Below, piece by piece: positions 45,025 to 54,209 of a stretch of 64,000 bases of DNA; the stretch's first letter is position 1; each line of letters opens with the position of its first letter. The notes beneath the pieces were generated by a model, which saw only the letters and a list, made by a program, of their open reading frames with translations, did not search any database and was not told where the DNA came from. The position numbers and the translations under genes are program-made. The stretch lies in the NCBI GenBank assembly GCA_021811185.1, contig JAJZPL010000015.1:1-64000 (forward strand). The letters run 5' to 3'. This DNA is from a bacterium (lineage in GTDB: Bacteria > Elusimicrobiota > Elusimicrobia > Elusimicrobiales > UBA9959).

Positions 45025-46803
45025 ATGCACGGTGATTTTGGCGACGACGGGCAGGACCCGAAGGAAAAGATAAATTACAAGGCGACCTTCCGCCTGCTGT
45101 ACGGCCTCATACGGACGCGCAAGGGCCCTTTCCTGGTCGCCTTCGCTTACATGGTCTCCGCCACGCTGCTGAGCCTCTTCATCCCCTACATAGTCAAATT
45201 CGTTATAGACACGGCGCTCCCGCACAAGGACCCGAAGGCGCTGCTGCTGGCCGCCGCCGTCTACATAGCCACCACCCTGCTTTTCCTGTACTTCAACTAT
45301 CTCCAGGTGCTCCAGCTGGCCAAAGCCGGGCAGGACCTGATCGTGGACCTGAAGCAGCGCATCCTCGCCCACATCCTTTCGCTGGACCTGGAGTTCTACT
45401 CATCCATGCCCGTCGGCCGCCTTAACGCGCGCGTCCAATCGGATACCAGCACGCTTTACGCCCTCTTCACCAATACCGTCATCACCATCGTCAACGACGT
45501 CCTGATGTTCGCTGTGGTCTTCTGCGTGATGGCCTACTTCAACCTGAAACTTACGCTGATGCTGGTGCCGATGTTCCCGGTGCTGGCGGCCCTGGGCTGG
45601 ATCTTCGTCAAGGTCACCTCGCCGATGTTCGTCAAGGTCCGCAAGCTGGCCGCCGAGATCCCCGGGTTCCTGACGGAACAGCTCAACGGCGTCGGGGTCC
45701 TGCAGGCCTTCAGCCGCGAGGCGGACACCTCCGCCAAGATGGAGGACCTGAACCGCCGGAAGTTCACCGCGGAAGTGAACGTCGAGATCTATACGGTGCT
45801 CTTCTTCCTCAGCATCGTTTTCCTGCAGCCGGCGGCCACCGCGGCCGTCTTCAACTTCGGCGGCAAGATGGTGATCTCGGGCAAGATGACGGTGGGCGTC
45901 ATCCTGATGTTCGTGATGTACCTCGGCAACCTCTTCGAGCCCATCTTCCGCTTCTCCGAGCACCTGAGCGTGATCCAGCGCTCCTTCTCGGCGGGGCACA
46001 GGATCTCCAAGATCCTGGCGCTGAAACCCGCGCTGACCGAGCCGGCGGAACCCCGTTACCTGACCAGCGTGCGCGACTCCATAGATTTCCGCAACGTCTG
46101 GATGCGCTACAAAGAGGACTCCGGCTGGGTCCTGAAAGACGTTTCCTTCAAGCTGCCGCGCGGGCGAAGCCTGGCCATCCTCGGCGAGACCGGCGGCGGC
46201 AAGACCACGGTGACCAGCCTGCTGTTCCGCTTCTACGATTTCCAGAAAGGCCACATAGAAATAGACGGCACGGACATCCGCAGCCTCAGCCTGGGCTCGC
46301 TGCGCGCGGCCATCGGGCTGGTGCAGCAGGACATCTACCTGTTCCCCGGCACGGTGATGGACAACCTGAAACTGATGGACACCTCCATCCCGGACAGCCG
46401 GGTCCACGACGCCATCCGGCTGATGGGGATAGAAGCCTTCTTCAAGAAGCACCCGCTCGACAAGAAAGTGCAGGAGAAGGGCGCCAACCTCTCCATCGGG
46501 GAAAAGCAGGTGATCTCGCTGGCCCGCGCGATGGTGCTGGACCAGGAGGTGCTGGTGCTCGACGAGGCCACGTCCAACATGGACCCGCACACCGAGCGCC
46601 TGATCACCACGGCCATAAAGAATTTGCTCCGGCATAAGACGGTGATCATCATAGCCCACCGGCTCTCCACCGTCCGGAACGCGGACCGGATCATGATGAT
46701 CTCCGGCGGCGAAGTGAAGGAGCTCGGCACGCACGACGAGCTGCTGGCGCTGGGCGGCCTTTACTCCAAGTACTACCGCCTGCAGTACGGGGAGGGCGAA
46801 TGA
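45025..46803 (+). CDS. ABC exporter half-transporter A (membrane plus ATPase)
   Basis: 592 residues: six-helix type I exporter domain (about 35-325), then an ATPase domain with Walker A GETGGGKTT, Q-loop VQQDIYLF, signature LSIGEKQ, Walker B VLVLDEATSNMD with the catalytic Glu, and H-loop AHRLST. The next gene, overlapping by 4 bases, encodes a second half-transporter, so the functional unit is a heterodimer. Substrate (lipid, drug or peptide) cannot be told. No ribosome-binding site precedes the ATG. Confidence 0.93.
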   Translation: MHGDFGDDGQDPKEKINYKATFRLLYGLIRTRKGPFLVAFAYMVSATLLSLFIPYIVKFVIDTALPHKDPKALLLAAAVYIATTLLFLYFNYLQVLQLAKAGQDLIVDLKQRILAHILSLDLEFYSSMPVGRLNARVQSDTSTLYALFTNTVITIVNDVLMFAVVFCVMAYFNLKLTLMLVPMFPVLAALGWIFVKVTSPMFVKVRKLAAEIPGFLTEQLNGVGVLQAFSREADTSAKMEDLNRRKFTAEVNVEIYTVLFFLSIVFLQPAATAAVFNFGGKMVISGKMTVGVILMFVMYLGNLFEPIFRFSEHLSVIQRSFSAGHRISKILALKPALTEPAEPRYLTSVRDSIDFRNVWMRYKEDSGWVLKDVSFKLPRGRSLAILGETGGGKTTVTSLLFRFYDFQKGHIEIDGTDIRSLSLGSLRAAIGLVQQDIYLFPGTVMDNLKLMDTSIPDSRVHDAIRLMGIEAFFKKHPLDKKVQEKGANLSIGEKQVISLARAMVLDQEVLVLDEATSNMDPHTERLITTAIKNLLRHKTVIIIAHRLSTVRNADRIMMISGGEVKELGTHDELLALGGLYSKYYRLQYGEGE

Positions 46804-48554
46804 AATTCACCCTGAAATGGCTCCTGCCCTACTGGCGCCGGCACGCGGTACGCATGACGTTCATAGTGCTGTTCGGCATGCTGAGCGCGGCGCTGCAGGC
46901 CTACAACCCGCTGCTGATCAAGAACATCATTAACGGCCTCGGCGGCGCCACGGACGAGGGCTATCTCCGCCACAACGTGCTGCTGATCCTCGGGGTCGGC
47001 TTCGGGCTGCTGGTGACCAACCTGGTGGCCCAGCGCAACCGGGCGTGGATGAACGCCCGCATGGAATGGGAGATCCGCCGCGACGCGTTCGACCACGTGA
47101 TCACGATGGACCGCAACTTCTTCCACCGGTTCACCACCGGCGACCTGGTGGCCCGGCTCTCGGACGACATTTCGGAGAAGATCTCCTGGTTCTCCTGCTC
47201 CGGCGTCTTTCGTTTCATCCAGGCCTGCTTCACGCTGGCGGCGGCGGTGGCCATGATGCTCTACCTGAACCCGGCTTTTTCGCTCTGCGTACTGCTGCCG
47301 CTGCCGCTCGTGCTGATCTTCTCCATAAAGACCGGCCGCCTGCTCAGCGGCAGGTACAAGGAACTGCAGGAGTCCATCACTAGCCTCTTCGACTTCCTGG
47401 AAACCTGCTTTACCGGCATCCGCGTGATCAAGGCCAACGCCAAGGAGCCCTCCCAGCTGGAGTTCTTCAAGACCCGGACCGCGGCGCAGAGCGAGGCCGA
47501 GGTCGGCACCGCCCGGCTGCAGGTCCTGTTCTCCTATTTCTGGAACGAGGCCGGCTTCGTCTCCATCGCGCTGCTCTACGCGATCGGCGGCATGATGGTG
47601 ATAAACGGTAAGGCCACGCTGGGCGAGCTGATAGCCTTCCAGCTCTACGCCGGCATGGTCGTACAGCCGCTGATGGACATAAGCCAGTTCGTGGTGGCCG
47701 GCAACCGCGCGGGCGTCTCGATAACCCGCGTCAACGAGCTCCTGACGGCCCGCTCGTCGCTGAAGATGGGGCTGGGGGACAAGACCACGCCGGACCACAT
47801 AACCTCTCTCGAATTCCGGGGGGCCTGCCTGAAAAGCCCCAAGGGAGACGCCGCGCTGGTCCGGGACATAACCTTCAAGGCCGTACGAGGGCAGCGCGTG
47901 GCCGTAGTAGGCAGGATCGGCTCCGGCAAGTCCACGCTGCTGTCGCTGGCCCTGCGCCTCTCGGAGCACGACGCGGGCGAGATGCTGGTGAACGGCACCG
48001 ACATCCGCGAATGGAACCTGCGCCTTTTCCGCGAGCGCGTGGGCTACACCGCGCAGGAGGCGGCCATCTTCAGCGGCACGCTGCGGGACAACGTGCTGAT
48101 GGGCCGCACTTTCGGGGTGAAACAGGGGATGCTGGAGAAGGCCCTGGAAACCGCGCAGCTGGCCCAGGAGCTGCACAAGTTCCCTAAAGGCCTGGACACC
48201 GTGGTGGGCACGCGGGGTTTCGCCCTTTCCGGCGGGCAGAAGCAGCGGGTGGCCATCGCCCGGGCGCTGCTGACCGGGCCCGACGTGCTGCTGCTGGACG
48301 ACGCCACCAGCGCGATGGACGCCCAGACCGAACACCTGTTCTGGAACGCCTTCCGCAGGGAACACCCGGAGGCGCTCTGCCTGTCCGTAACGCACCGCGC
48401 GAAAACTATCGAGACCTCGGACCTGATCCTGGTCCTGGAGGACGGGCGCCTGGCCGAGCGTGGCACGCACGCCGAACTGATGGCGCTGAACGGCCTGTAC
48501 CGGCAGATCTACGAGAGAAGGAAGCTGGAAGAAGAACTGGGCGAGGCGGCCTAG
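46800..48554 (+). CDS. ABC exporter half-transporter B, degenerate catalytic site
   Basis: 584 residues with the same layout: membrane domain (about 15-305) and ATPase with Walker A GRIGSGKST, Q-loop TAQEAAIF, signature LSGGQKQ, and Walker B LLLDDATSAMD. The catalytic Glu is Asp here, the usual mark of the weak site in asymmetric exporters such as TM287/288. Starts within the stop of half A (ATGA). Terminator follows. Confidence 0.93.
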   Translation: MKFTLKWLLPYWRRHAVRMTFIVLFGMLSAALQAYNPLLIKNIINGLGGATDEGYLRHNVLLILGVGFGLLVTNLVAQRNRAWMNARMEWEIRRDAFDHVITMDRNFFHRFTTGDLVARLSDDISEKISWFSCSGVFRFIQACFTLAAAVAMMLYLNPAFSLCVLLPLPLVLIFSIKTGRLLSGRYKELQESITSLFDFLETCFTGIRVIKANAKEPSQLEFFKTRTAAQSEAEVGTARLQVLFSYFWNEAGFVSIALLYAIGGMMVINGKATLGELIAFQLYAGMVVQPLMDISQFVVAGNRAGVSITRVNELLTARSSLKMGLGDKTTPDHITSLEFRGACLKSPKGDAALVRDITFKAVRGQRVAVVGRIGSGKSTLLSLALRLSEHDAGEMLVNGTDIREWNLRLFRERVGYTAQEAAIFSGTLRDNVLMGRTFGVKQGMLEKALETAQLAQELHKFPKGLDTVVGTRGFALSGGQKQRVAIARALLTGPDVLLLDDATSAMDAQTEHLFWNAFRREHPEALCLSVTHRAKTIETSDLILVLEDGRLAERGTHAELMALNGLYRQIYERRKLEEELGEAA

Positions 48555-48571
48555 GGCCGTGGCGCCATTCC

Positions 48572-48608
48572 AAAAAGAAAGAGGCCCCGGAAGGGCCTCT
48601 TTCTTTTT
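48572..48608. terminator. Bidirectional terminator after ABC exporter
   Basis: Perfect 16-bp stem (left arm begins aaaaagaaagaggccc) with a 5-base loop, A run on one side and T run on the other, between convergent genes. Confidence 0.92.
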
Positions 48609-48623
48609 TAGCCGCCGGCGCTG

Positions 48624-49889
48624 TCAGCCGCCGTAGTTGCCGGGCTCGTAAGGCGCCTCATAGCGCACTTTCACTTCGGAGCGGCTCACGTTGCCGTCCT
48701 TGTCCGTGAGCGTCACTACTATAATGTCCTTGCCCTTTACCGCGTTAGCCAGCGCGGGCAGCTGCATGCTGAACGTAACGGAGGGGATGGACTGGGCGGA
48801 AGAGTACAGGCTGGCTTCTTTCTGCCAGACCAGGCCGTAGAGGGGGCGCTCTATTTTTATCTTAACGTCGCCGAGCCGGTTGTCATAGATGTTCAGTTTA
48901 AAGTCCACGGGCGCGCCGTTCTTATCCTCGGTCCTGAGCGCGCTCAGGCTGCCCGCTACGGGGGGCAGCAGCCTGGCTGCGGCCTTCAGCACGCCCGCCG
49001 TGTAGACGGAGGCCATCAGCACCTGGCGCTCCATGATCCGCGGGCTCACGTTAAAGTCGTAGGTATCCTTCTTGTTGGAGTAGTGGCTCCACGAACCCCT
49101 GGTGGCATCCTGGCCGAGCGGGGGGGCGTCCGAAGCGGGAGGCCAGTACATGGTCTTGGTGGCGGGATCTATCCAGCCGGCGAGCTGGCCGCGGGTATCG
49201 TCCTGGAGGGCCTGGTAATACTGCCAGGGCTCCATGTCGGGCAGCGCCATGCCGCGGACCTGGTCGCGGACCTTGCCGAAAAGAGACTTATTCTTGTTTA
49301 TGGCTTTTTCGAAGTTGTCGCCAAACGTTATCACGTGGTTGATGTTGGCCGCGTGGGCCGGCACCGCCTGGTCCTGGGTAAGATGGGCGACGAGCCCTAT
49401 CTTGTAGTAAGCGCGGACAAAATCCTGGTCCCGATAATCCTTAAGGGCGTCTTCCCAGACGCGCTTTACGTCGCCGCCGTTGGAGAAAAGGCCGGGGTGG
49501 CCGGACTCGCTGACCATGCCGCCCTGAAGCCCCAGGGTTTCGCTCTGGTTGTTGGAGTCCCCGGAGTTATTCTGTACTTCGACTTTGCCCGCGAAAGGGT
49601 AATAATCGTTGGCCGCGTCGTCAGTCCTTATTCCCAGCACCTGCGCCGTGTCGAAATAGCCGTGGACGGAGGTAGGCCAGCGGGAGGGCGGGGCCGCGGG
49701 AAGCGCATACATCGGCGTCATGGGGTCCTGCACGGCGGAAGGCGCGGCCGCGGCCGGAGGGGGGACAGGCAGCCCGGCGCCGGCGGCGAGGGAGAGCTGG
49801 GTGTAGGAAAGATTTTCCGCGGCGGTAAGGGAAGTGCAGGGAGCGACGGCGACCAAGGCTAACAGGAACGCGGTAAAGTTTTTCTTCAT
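48624..49889 (-). CDS. Exported protein, possible zinc-dependent phospholipase C/S1-P1 nuclease-like
   Basis: 421 residues with a Sec signal peptide (MKKNFTAFLLALVAVAP...). A central segment, VAHLTQDQAVPAHAANINH, has the HX3DX3PXH spacing of the metal-binding helix in zinc phospholipase C and S1/P1 nucleases. Other histidines lie nearby (SGHPG, SWSHYS). The last 120 residues look like a beta-sandwich domain (IYDNRLGDVKIKIE, TLTDKDGNVSRSEV). Extracellular or periplasmic hydrolase is likely; substrate unknown. Confidence 0.7.
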   Translation of the reverse strand: MKKNFTAFLLALVAVAPCTSLTAAENLSYTQLSLAAGAGLPVPPPAAAAPSAVQDPMTPMYALPAAPPSRWPTSVHGYFDTAQVLGIRTDDAANDYYPFAGKVEVQNNSGDSNNQSETLGLQGGMVSESGHPGLFSNGGDVKRVWEDALKDYRDQDFVRAYYKIGLVAHLTQDQAVPAHAANINHVITFGDNFEKAINKNKSLFGKVRDQVRGMALPDMEPWQYYQALQDDTRGQLAGWIDPATKTMYWPPASDAPPLGQDATRGSWSHYSNKKDTYDFNVSPRIMERQVLMASVYTAGVLKAAARLLPPVAGSLSALRTEDKNGAPVDFKLNIYDNRLGDVKIKIERPLYGLVWQKEASLYSSAQSIPSVTFSMQLPALANAVKGKDIIVVTLTDKDGNVSRSEVKVRYEAPYEPGNYGG

Positions 49890-49984
49890 GCCTATAGTTT
49901 ATCAGGCCGGCAGGAAGACGCCAAGGACTATAAGGGCAAAGATCGCCAGGCTTAGGGCCCAGGCGCTTTTTAGGCACTTAGGCT

Positions 49985-50896
49985 TTAAAGGAAGGCCGAC
50001 ATGGCGAGGTCGTAAAAATAAAGCAGGGGGAAAAAGGCCAGCGTAGAGACCAGAATGCTCTGCGACACCAGGTCGGGGTCGAAATCGAATTCACGGGCCA
50101 CCACGAAATTCATCACCGCCACCGGCATGACCGTTTCGACGAAGGTAACGCGGGACAATAAACCCGTAAAGCCCATAGCCCCGGCCGCCGCCAGGGAGAA
50201 CAGCGGCAGCAGCAGCAGTTTGAACCCGCTCACCGCCGCGATGCGCGGCAGGTTATGCGCCACCTTCTTACCGTAAAGGCTCACGCCTATGGTGAAGAGC
50301 GAAAGGGGCAGGGTAGTCCGCCCGATGTCGTTCAGCACCCGGTGCAGGAGTTCAGGCAGCGCCCGGCCCGAGGCGGCCAGAACCAGCCCGGCCACGGAAG
50401 ACCAAAGTACGACGTTGCGCCCGAGCATCCGCAGCAGGCGGGCCGGCGGGCAGGCCTCGTCGCAGATGAGCGACATGATAAGGAAACCGAAAGTGAAGAC
50501 CACCACGTTCTGCAGCGAAGCGGAAATGGCGGCGTAGCCTATCACGCTCTCGCCCAGGCGCATGGCGGCCACCGGGAAGCCCAGGTACACGGTATTGCCC
50601 AGCACCGACGTTATTACCAGCAGCCTGGCGAAACGCCAATCCAGCGCCCCTGCCTTCCAGAGCGCCCAGACCAGCGCCATGACGGCCAGCAGCGGGACGG
50701 AATTCGCCGCCAGGAACTTCCAGCCGATGCCGGCCAGCGGGGTATCGGCTATCTTTACGATGGTAAGCGCCGGCAGGGCCAGGTAGTACAGGTACTGGTT
50801 AAAGACCTTTTCCGAGCCTTCCTCGACGATGCCGAACTTGCGGAACAGCCAGCCGGCAGCCAGGATCACGAAGAGGTTGGCGATTATCAGGGTCAT
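49985..50896 (-). CDS. AEC-family (auxin efflux carrier type) transporter
   Basis: 303 residues with about ten hydrophobic helices split by a short central loop, the AEC layout. N-terminal MTLIIANLFVILAAGWLFRKFG and the late TFVETVMPVAVMNFVVA segment are typical. Bacterial members carry organic anions such as malate or amino-acid derivatives. Its start lies 3 bases after the stop of the AspT-like gene, so both are one operon. Confidence 0.9.
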   Translation of the reverse strand: MTLIIANLFVILAAGWLFRKFGIVEEGSEKVFNQYLYYLALPALTIVKIADTPLAGIGWKFLAANSVPLLAVMALVWALWKAGALDWRFARLLVITSVLGNTVYLGFPVAAMRLGESVIGYAAISASLQNVVVFTFGFLIMSLICDEACPPARLLRMLGRNVVLWSSVAGLVLAASGRALPELLHRVLNDIGRTTLPLSLFTIGVSLYGKKVAHNLPRIAAVSGFKLLLLPLFSLAAAGAMGFTGLLSRVTFVETVMPVAVMNFVVAREFDFDPDLVSQSILVSTLAFFPLLYFYDLAMSAFL

Positions 50897-50899
50897 GGT

Positions 50900-52543
50900 T
50901 CAGCGGAAAAACAAAAGGATCAGCTGCGCTGAAAGGATACGCATCAGCATGGCCAGCGGGTAGACCGTGGCGTAGGCCATGGTGTTGAGGCCCGGCCGCG
51001 CCAGAGTATCCGAGAAGGCCAGCGCCGGCGGGTTGGTGGTGGCGCCGGTCAGCGCGCCGCATAACGTCATGAAATTCACCTTGTACCTGAGCTTGAAAGC
51101 GTAGCCCGCGGCGAAGGCCGGTACAACGGAAATGACGGAGGCCAGAAGCATGACCTGCAGCCCGTTGCCGTGCATCACGGTATCCACGAACTTGGCCCCG
51201 CACTCCAGGCCCACGCACGAGAAGAACAGCACGATGCCCAGCTCGCGCAGCATCAGGTTGGCGGCCGGCGGCATGTACCAGTTCAGCGGCCCTATGGTCT
51301 GCACCCAGCTGAACAGGATGGCGGCTATCAGCGGCCCGCCGGCGAGCCCCAGCTTCACCGGCGCGGCCAGGCCCGGCAGATAGATGGGGACCGAACCCAG
51401 GAGCACGCCCAGGCCGATGCCGAGGAAAACCGGGATAAGGCGGGGCTGGTCGAGGTCGCGGGGGGAATTGCCGAGCAGCGCCGAAACCTCCGCTACGGAG
51501 GACTCTTCGCCCACGACCGCCAGGTTGTCCGCGAACTGCAGTACGTAACCGCCGGGCACCAGGAATTCCACGTCCGCCCTGGAGACCCGGGTGACCGCCA
51601 CGTCATAGCGTTTTTCCAGGCCCAGTTCTTCCAGGCCGCGGCCGATAACGGCGCGGTGGGTCACTATCACCCGCGCCTGGACGATGCGGCTAGGCACCTT
51701 GTGCAGGTCCTTGTCGCTGCCGGAGCCCGCCGCCGCTGCGAAAGCGTCCACGTCGGCCTGCTTTCCGACGACCAGCAGAATGTCGCCCCGGCGGACGGGA
51801 GTGTCGCCGTGGGCCACTTCCAGGGCGCCGCCGCGATAGAGCCGTGAGACCGCCACGGGGAAGGTTTTCATGGCCGGGATATCCCGTATCAGGGTGCCGT
51901 CGGCAAGGTTTTCCACCTTTACGCTGGCGGTAACGAGCGCGGAGCCGCGCCTGGAGGCGCCGTCGGCCAGTTCGTCCGCGAGCGAGGAACGAAAAAGGAA
52001 CTTGAGCAGGAGGATCACAAGTATAACGCCGACGGTGCCCACCGGGAAGGCCAGCGCGTAGCCTACCGCGACCGAGCCTGCCTCCGCCGGCGACGCCGCC
52101 AGCGTCTGCTGCGCCGCGGCAAGGGCGGGGGTATTGGTGACCGCGCCGGCGTACATCCCTACGGCCAGCGGCAGGTCTATACCGGGCAGGCGGCCGATCA
52201 GCAGCGTGAGCCCCGCGCCCGCCAGCATGATGAACACGGCCAGCAGGTTGAGCCTGAGCCCGTCGCTGCGGAAAGAGGAGAAGAAGCCGGGGCCGACCTG
52301 GGCGCCGATAGAATAGACGAAGAGGATAAGGCCGAAGTCCCGGAAGAGGGCCAGCATGGCGGGGTTCATCGCCAGGCCGAGCCAGGAGAAGAAGATGCCG
52401 GAGAACATCACGGCGGCGATGCCGAATTTTACGCCCAGGAATTTAACGTTCCCGGCGGCCAGGCCGGCGCAGGCCACCAGCGCCAGCAGGAAAACCGACC
52501 AGGCCACGGACTGCGGGGGGAAAAGTGCGGAGAATATAGCCAT
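50900..52543 (-). CDS. YidE/YbjL (AspT-like) antiporter with RCK-type domains
   Basis: 547 residues from the ATG at 52543. Two five-helix membrane halves surround two TrkA-C-like domains (about 200-370; for example GDTPVRRGDILLVVG and VPGGYVLQFADNLAVVG). This is the AspT/YidE/YbjL exchanger layout; AspT swaps aspartate for alanine. TNTPALAAAQ and TTNPPALAFS are the paired conserved helix motifs. With the AEC gene downstream it suggests dicarboxylate or amino-acid exchange. Confidence 0.9.
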   Translation of the reverse strand: MAIFSALFPPQSVAWSVFLLALVACAGLAAGNVKFLGVKFGIAAVMFSGIFFSWLGLAMNPAMLALFRDFGLILFVYSIGAQVGPGFFSSFRSDGLRLNLLAVFIMLAGAGLTLLIGRLPGIDLPLAVGMYAGAVTNTPALAAAQQTLAASPAEAGSVAVGYALAFPVGTVGVILVILLLKFLFRSSLADELADGASRRGSALVTASVKVENLADGTLIRDIPAMKTFPVAVSRLYRGGALEVAHGDTPVRRGDILLVVGKQADVDAFAAAAGSGSDKDLHKVPSRIVQARVIVTHRAVIGRGLEELGLEKRYDVAVTRVSRADVEFLVPGGYVLQFADNLAVVGEESSVAEVSALLGNSPRDLDQPRLIPVFLGIGLGVLLGSVPIYLPGLAAPVKLGLAGGPLIAAILFSWVQTIGPLNWYMPPAANLMLRELGIVLFFSCVGLECGAKFVDTVMHGNGLQVMLLASVISVVPAFAAGYAFKLRYKVNFMTLCGALTGATTNPPALAFSDTLARPGLNTMAYATVYPLAMLMRILSAQLILLFFR

Positions 52544-52622
52544 AGATTGTGCGCTCTGTAATTTTAGCAAAATGGGGTACGGCGCTCCCGGGCCGATTCC
52601 TTTTTGAAGGGCAATTTCATAT

Positions 52623-52628
52623 TATATT
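52623..52628 (+). promoter_or_regulatory. Putative -10 box upstream of AmpG-like gene
   Basis: TATATT, 28 bases before the ATG at 52656; an acggag ribosome-binding site lies between. Confidence 0.4.
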
Positions 52629-52655
52629 GAAAGAACCCTGCTCAACGGAGATAAA

Positions 52656-54140
52656 ATGATCGCTAAAGCGGAAAAGCGCAACCCCTGGTCGTTCATCCCC
52701 ACCACCTATTTCGCGGAAGGCCTGCCCTACATCATCATTAACTCGGTCTCGGTAATCCTCTACAAGAACATGGGCGTCTCCAACGCAGAGATGGCCTTCT
52801 GGACCAGCTGGCTCTACCTGCCCTGGGTCCTAAAGATGCTCTGGGGCCCCATGGTGGACATGTACGGCACGCGCAGGAGCTGGGTAGTGTACACCGAGCT
52901 GATAATGGCCGCCTGCCTGGGGGCTTCCGCGTTCTCGCTCGGCGGGCAGCATTTCTTCGCGGTCTCGCTGCTCTCTTTCGCCGCGGGCGCTTTCATCTCC
53001 GCCACCCACGACATAGCCGTGGACGGCTTCTACATGCTGGCGCAGACCCCGGAGGACCAGGCGCTCTTCGTAGGCATACGCTCCATGTTCTACCGCTTCG
53101 CCATGATCTTCGGCACCGGCTTCCTGGTGTTCCGCGCCGGCAAGATGCAGGAGGCCGGCCTCACCGCCGCCGCCAGCTGGAGCGTAATGCTCGGAGTCTC
53201 CGCGCTAATCTTCGTGGTCCTGGCCGTTTATCACATGTTCCTGCTGCCGCATCCCGCCGAAGACCAGCCCAAAGCCAAGGCGGAACCCGCGGCCATCCTG
53301 CGCTCGCTGGCGGCCCTCGCCATTTACCTGGCCGCTGCGGGCCTGTTGATCTGGCTCTTCAACAACCTGCCGGGCGTATGGCTTAAACTGGGGGCGTCCG
53401 CGGTATTGACCGCGGCGCTGGGCTTCGCCTGTCGCAAGTATTTATTCCCTTGCCTTAAAGGCAGGATGGCGGAAGAGGGCAATTCCTTTAACGAGGCTTT
53501 CGTTTCCTACTTCACGCAGGACGGCATAGGCTATATCATCGCGTTCATCCTCCTCTACCGCCTGGCCGAGGCGATGCTGCTTAAACTGACGCAGCCTTTC
53601 CTGCTGGACGCCGTAAATAAGGGCGGGCTCGGCCTTCCCACGGCGGAGGTGGGAATAATCTACGGCACCATAGGCATGGTGGCCCTGGTCGTCGGCGGCA
53701 TACTGGGCGGCTGGTTCGTCTCCAGGTACGGCTTCCGCCGCTGCCTGTGGCCCATGGTGTTCGCGCTGCACGTGCCCGACGTCTTCTATCTTTACATGTC
53801 CTACGCCCAGCCGGCGTTAAGCCAGCTGGCGGTCTTCGGGCACAGCCTCCCGTGGGGGCCGGTTCCGCTGCTGGTCGCGGCAGAGCAGTTCGGCTATGGC
53901 ATAGGGTTCACCATCTTTACGATGTACCTGATCATGGTTTCGAAAGGGAAATACAAAACGGCGCATTACGCCATTTCCACCGGCATCATGGCGCTGGGCA
54001 TGATGGTGCCCGGCATGCTAAGCGGCATACTGCAGGAAGCCGTGGGCTACCGCCACTTCTTCCTGGCCGTCTGCCTGCTGACCATCCCCGGCATCCTGAT
54101 CATCTTCAAGCTGCCGATCCGGGACGAGAAAGCGGCCTGA
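52656..54140 (+). CDS. AmpG-like MFS permease
   Basis: 494-residue, 12-helix major facilitator. The N terminus FIPTTYFAEGLPY and HDIAVDGFYM segment are typical of the AmpG/acetyl-CoA transporter group. AmpG imports muropeptides for cell-wall recycling, but lipid or siderophore cargo is known in related branches. Stands alone between terminators, with its own promoter-like element. Confidence 0.87.
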   Translation: MIAKAEKRNPWSFIPTTYFAEGLPYIIINSVSVILYKNMGVSNAEMAFWTSWLYLPWVLKMLWGPMVDMYGTRRSWVVYTELIMAACLGASAFSLGGQHFFAVSLLSFAAGAFISATHDIAVDGFYMLAQTPEDQALFVGIRSMFYRFAMIFGTGFLVFRAGKMQEAGLTAAASWSVMLGVSALIFVVLAVYHMFLLPHPAEDQPKAKAEPAAILRSLAALAIYLAAAGLLIWLFNNLPGVWLKLGASAVLTAALGFACRKYLFPCLKGRMAEEGNSFNEAFVSYFTQDGIGYIIAFILLYRLAEAMLLKLTQPFLLDAVNKGGLGLPTAEVGIIYGTIGMVALVVGGILGGWFVSRYGFRRCLWPMVFALHVPDVFYLYMSYAQPALSQLAVFGHSLPWGPVPLLVAAEQFGYGIGFTIFTMYLIMVSKGKYKTAHYAISTGIMALGMMVPGMLSGILQEAVGYRHFFLAVCLLTIPGILIIFKLPIRDEKAA

Positions 54141-54159
54141 GCGCGCGGCGGTGCGTAAA

Positions 54160-54197
54160 AAAGGCGGGCAGCTTTTACCGGCTGCCCGCCTTTCTTT
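54160..54197. terminator. Bidirectional terminator between AmpG-like and CDF genes
   Basis: Thirteen-base-pair stem (aaaggcgggcagc pairing with gctgcccgccttt), 8-base loop, flanked by A and T runs. Confidence 0.9.
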
Positions 54198-54209
54198 TCT
54201 CCGCCCGGT

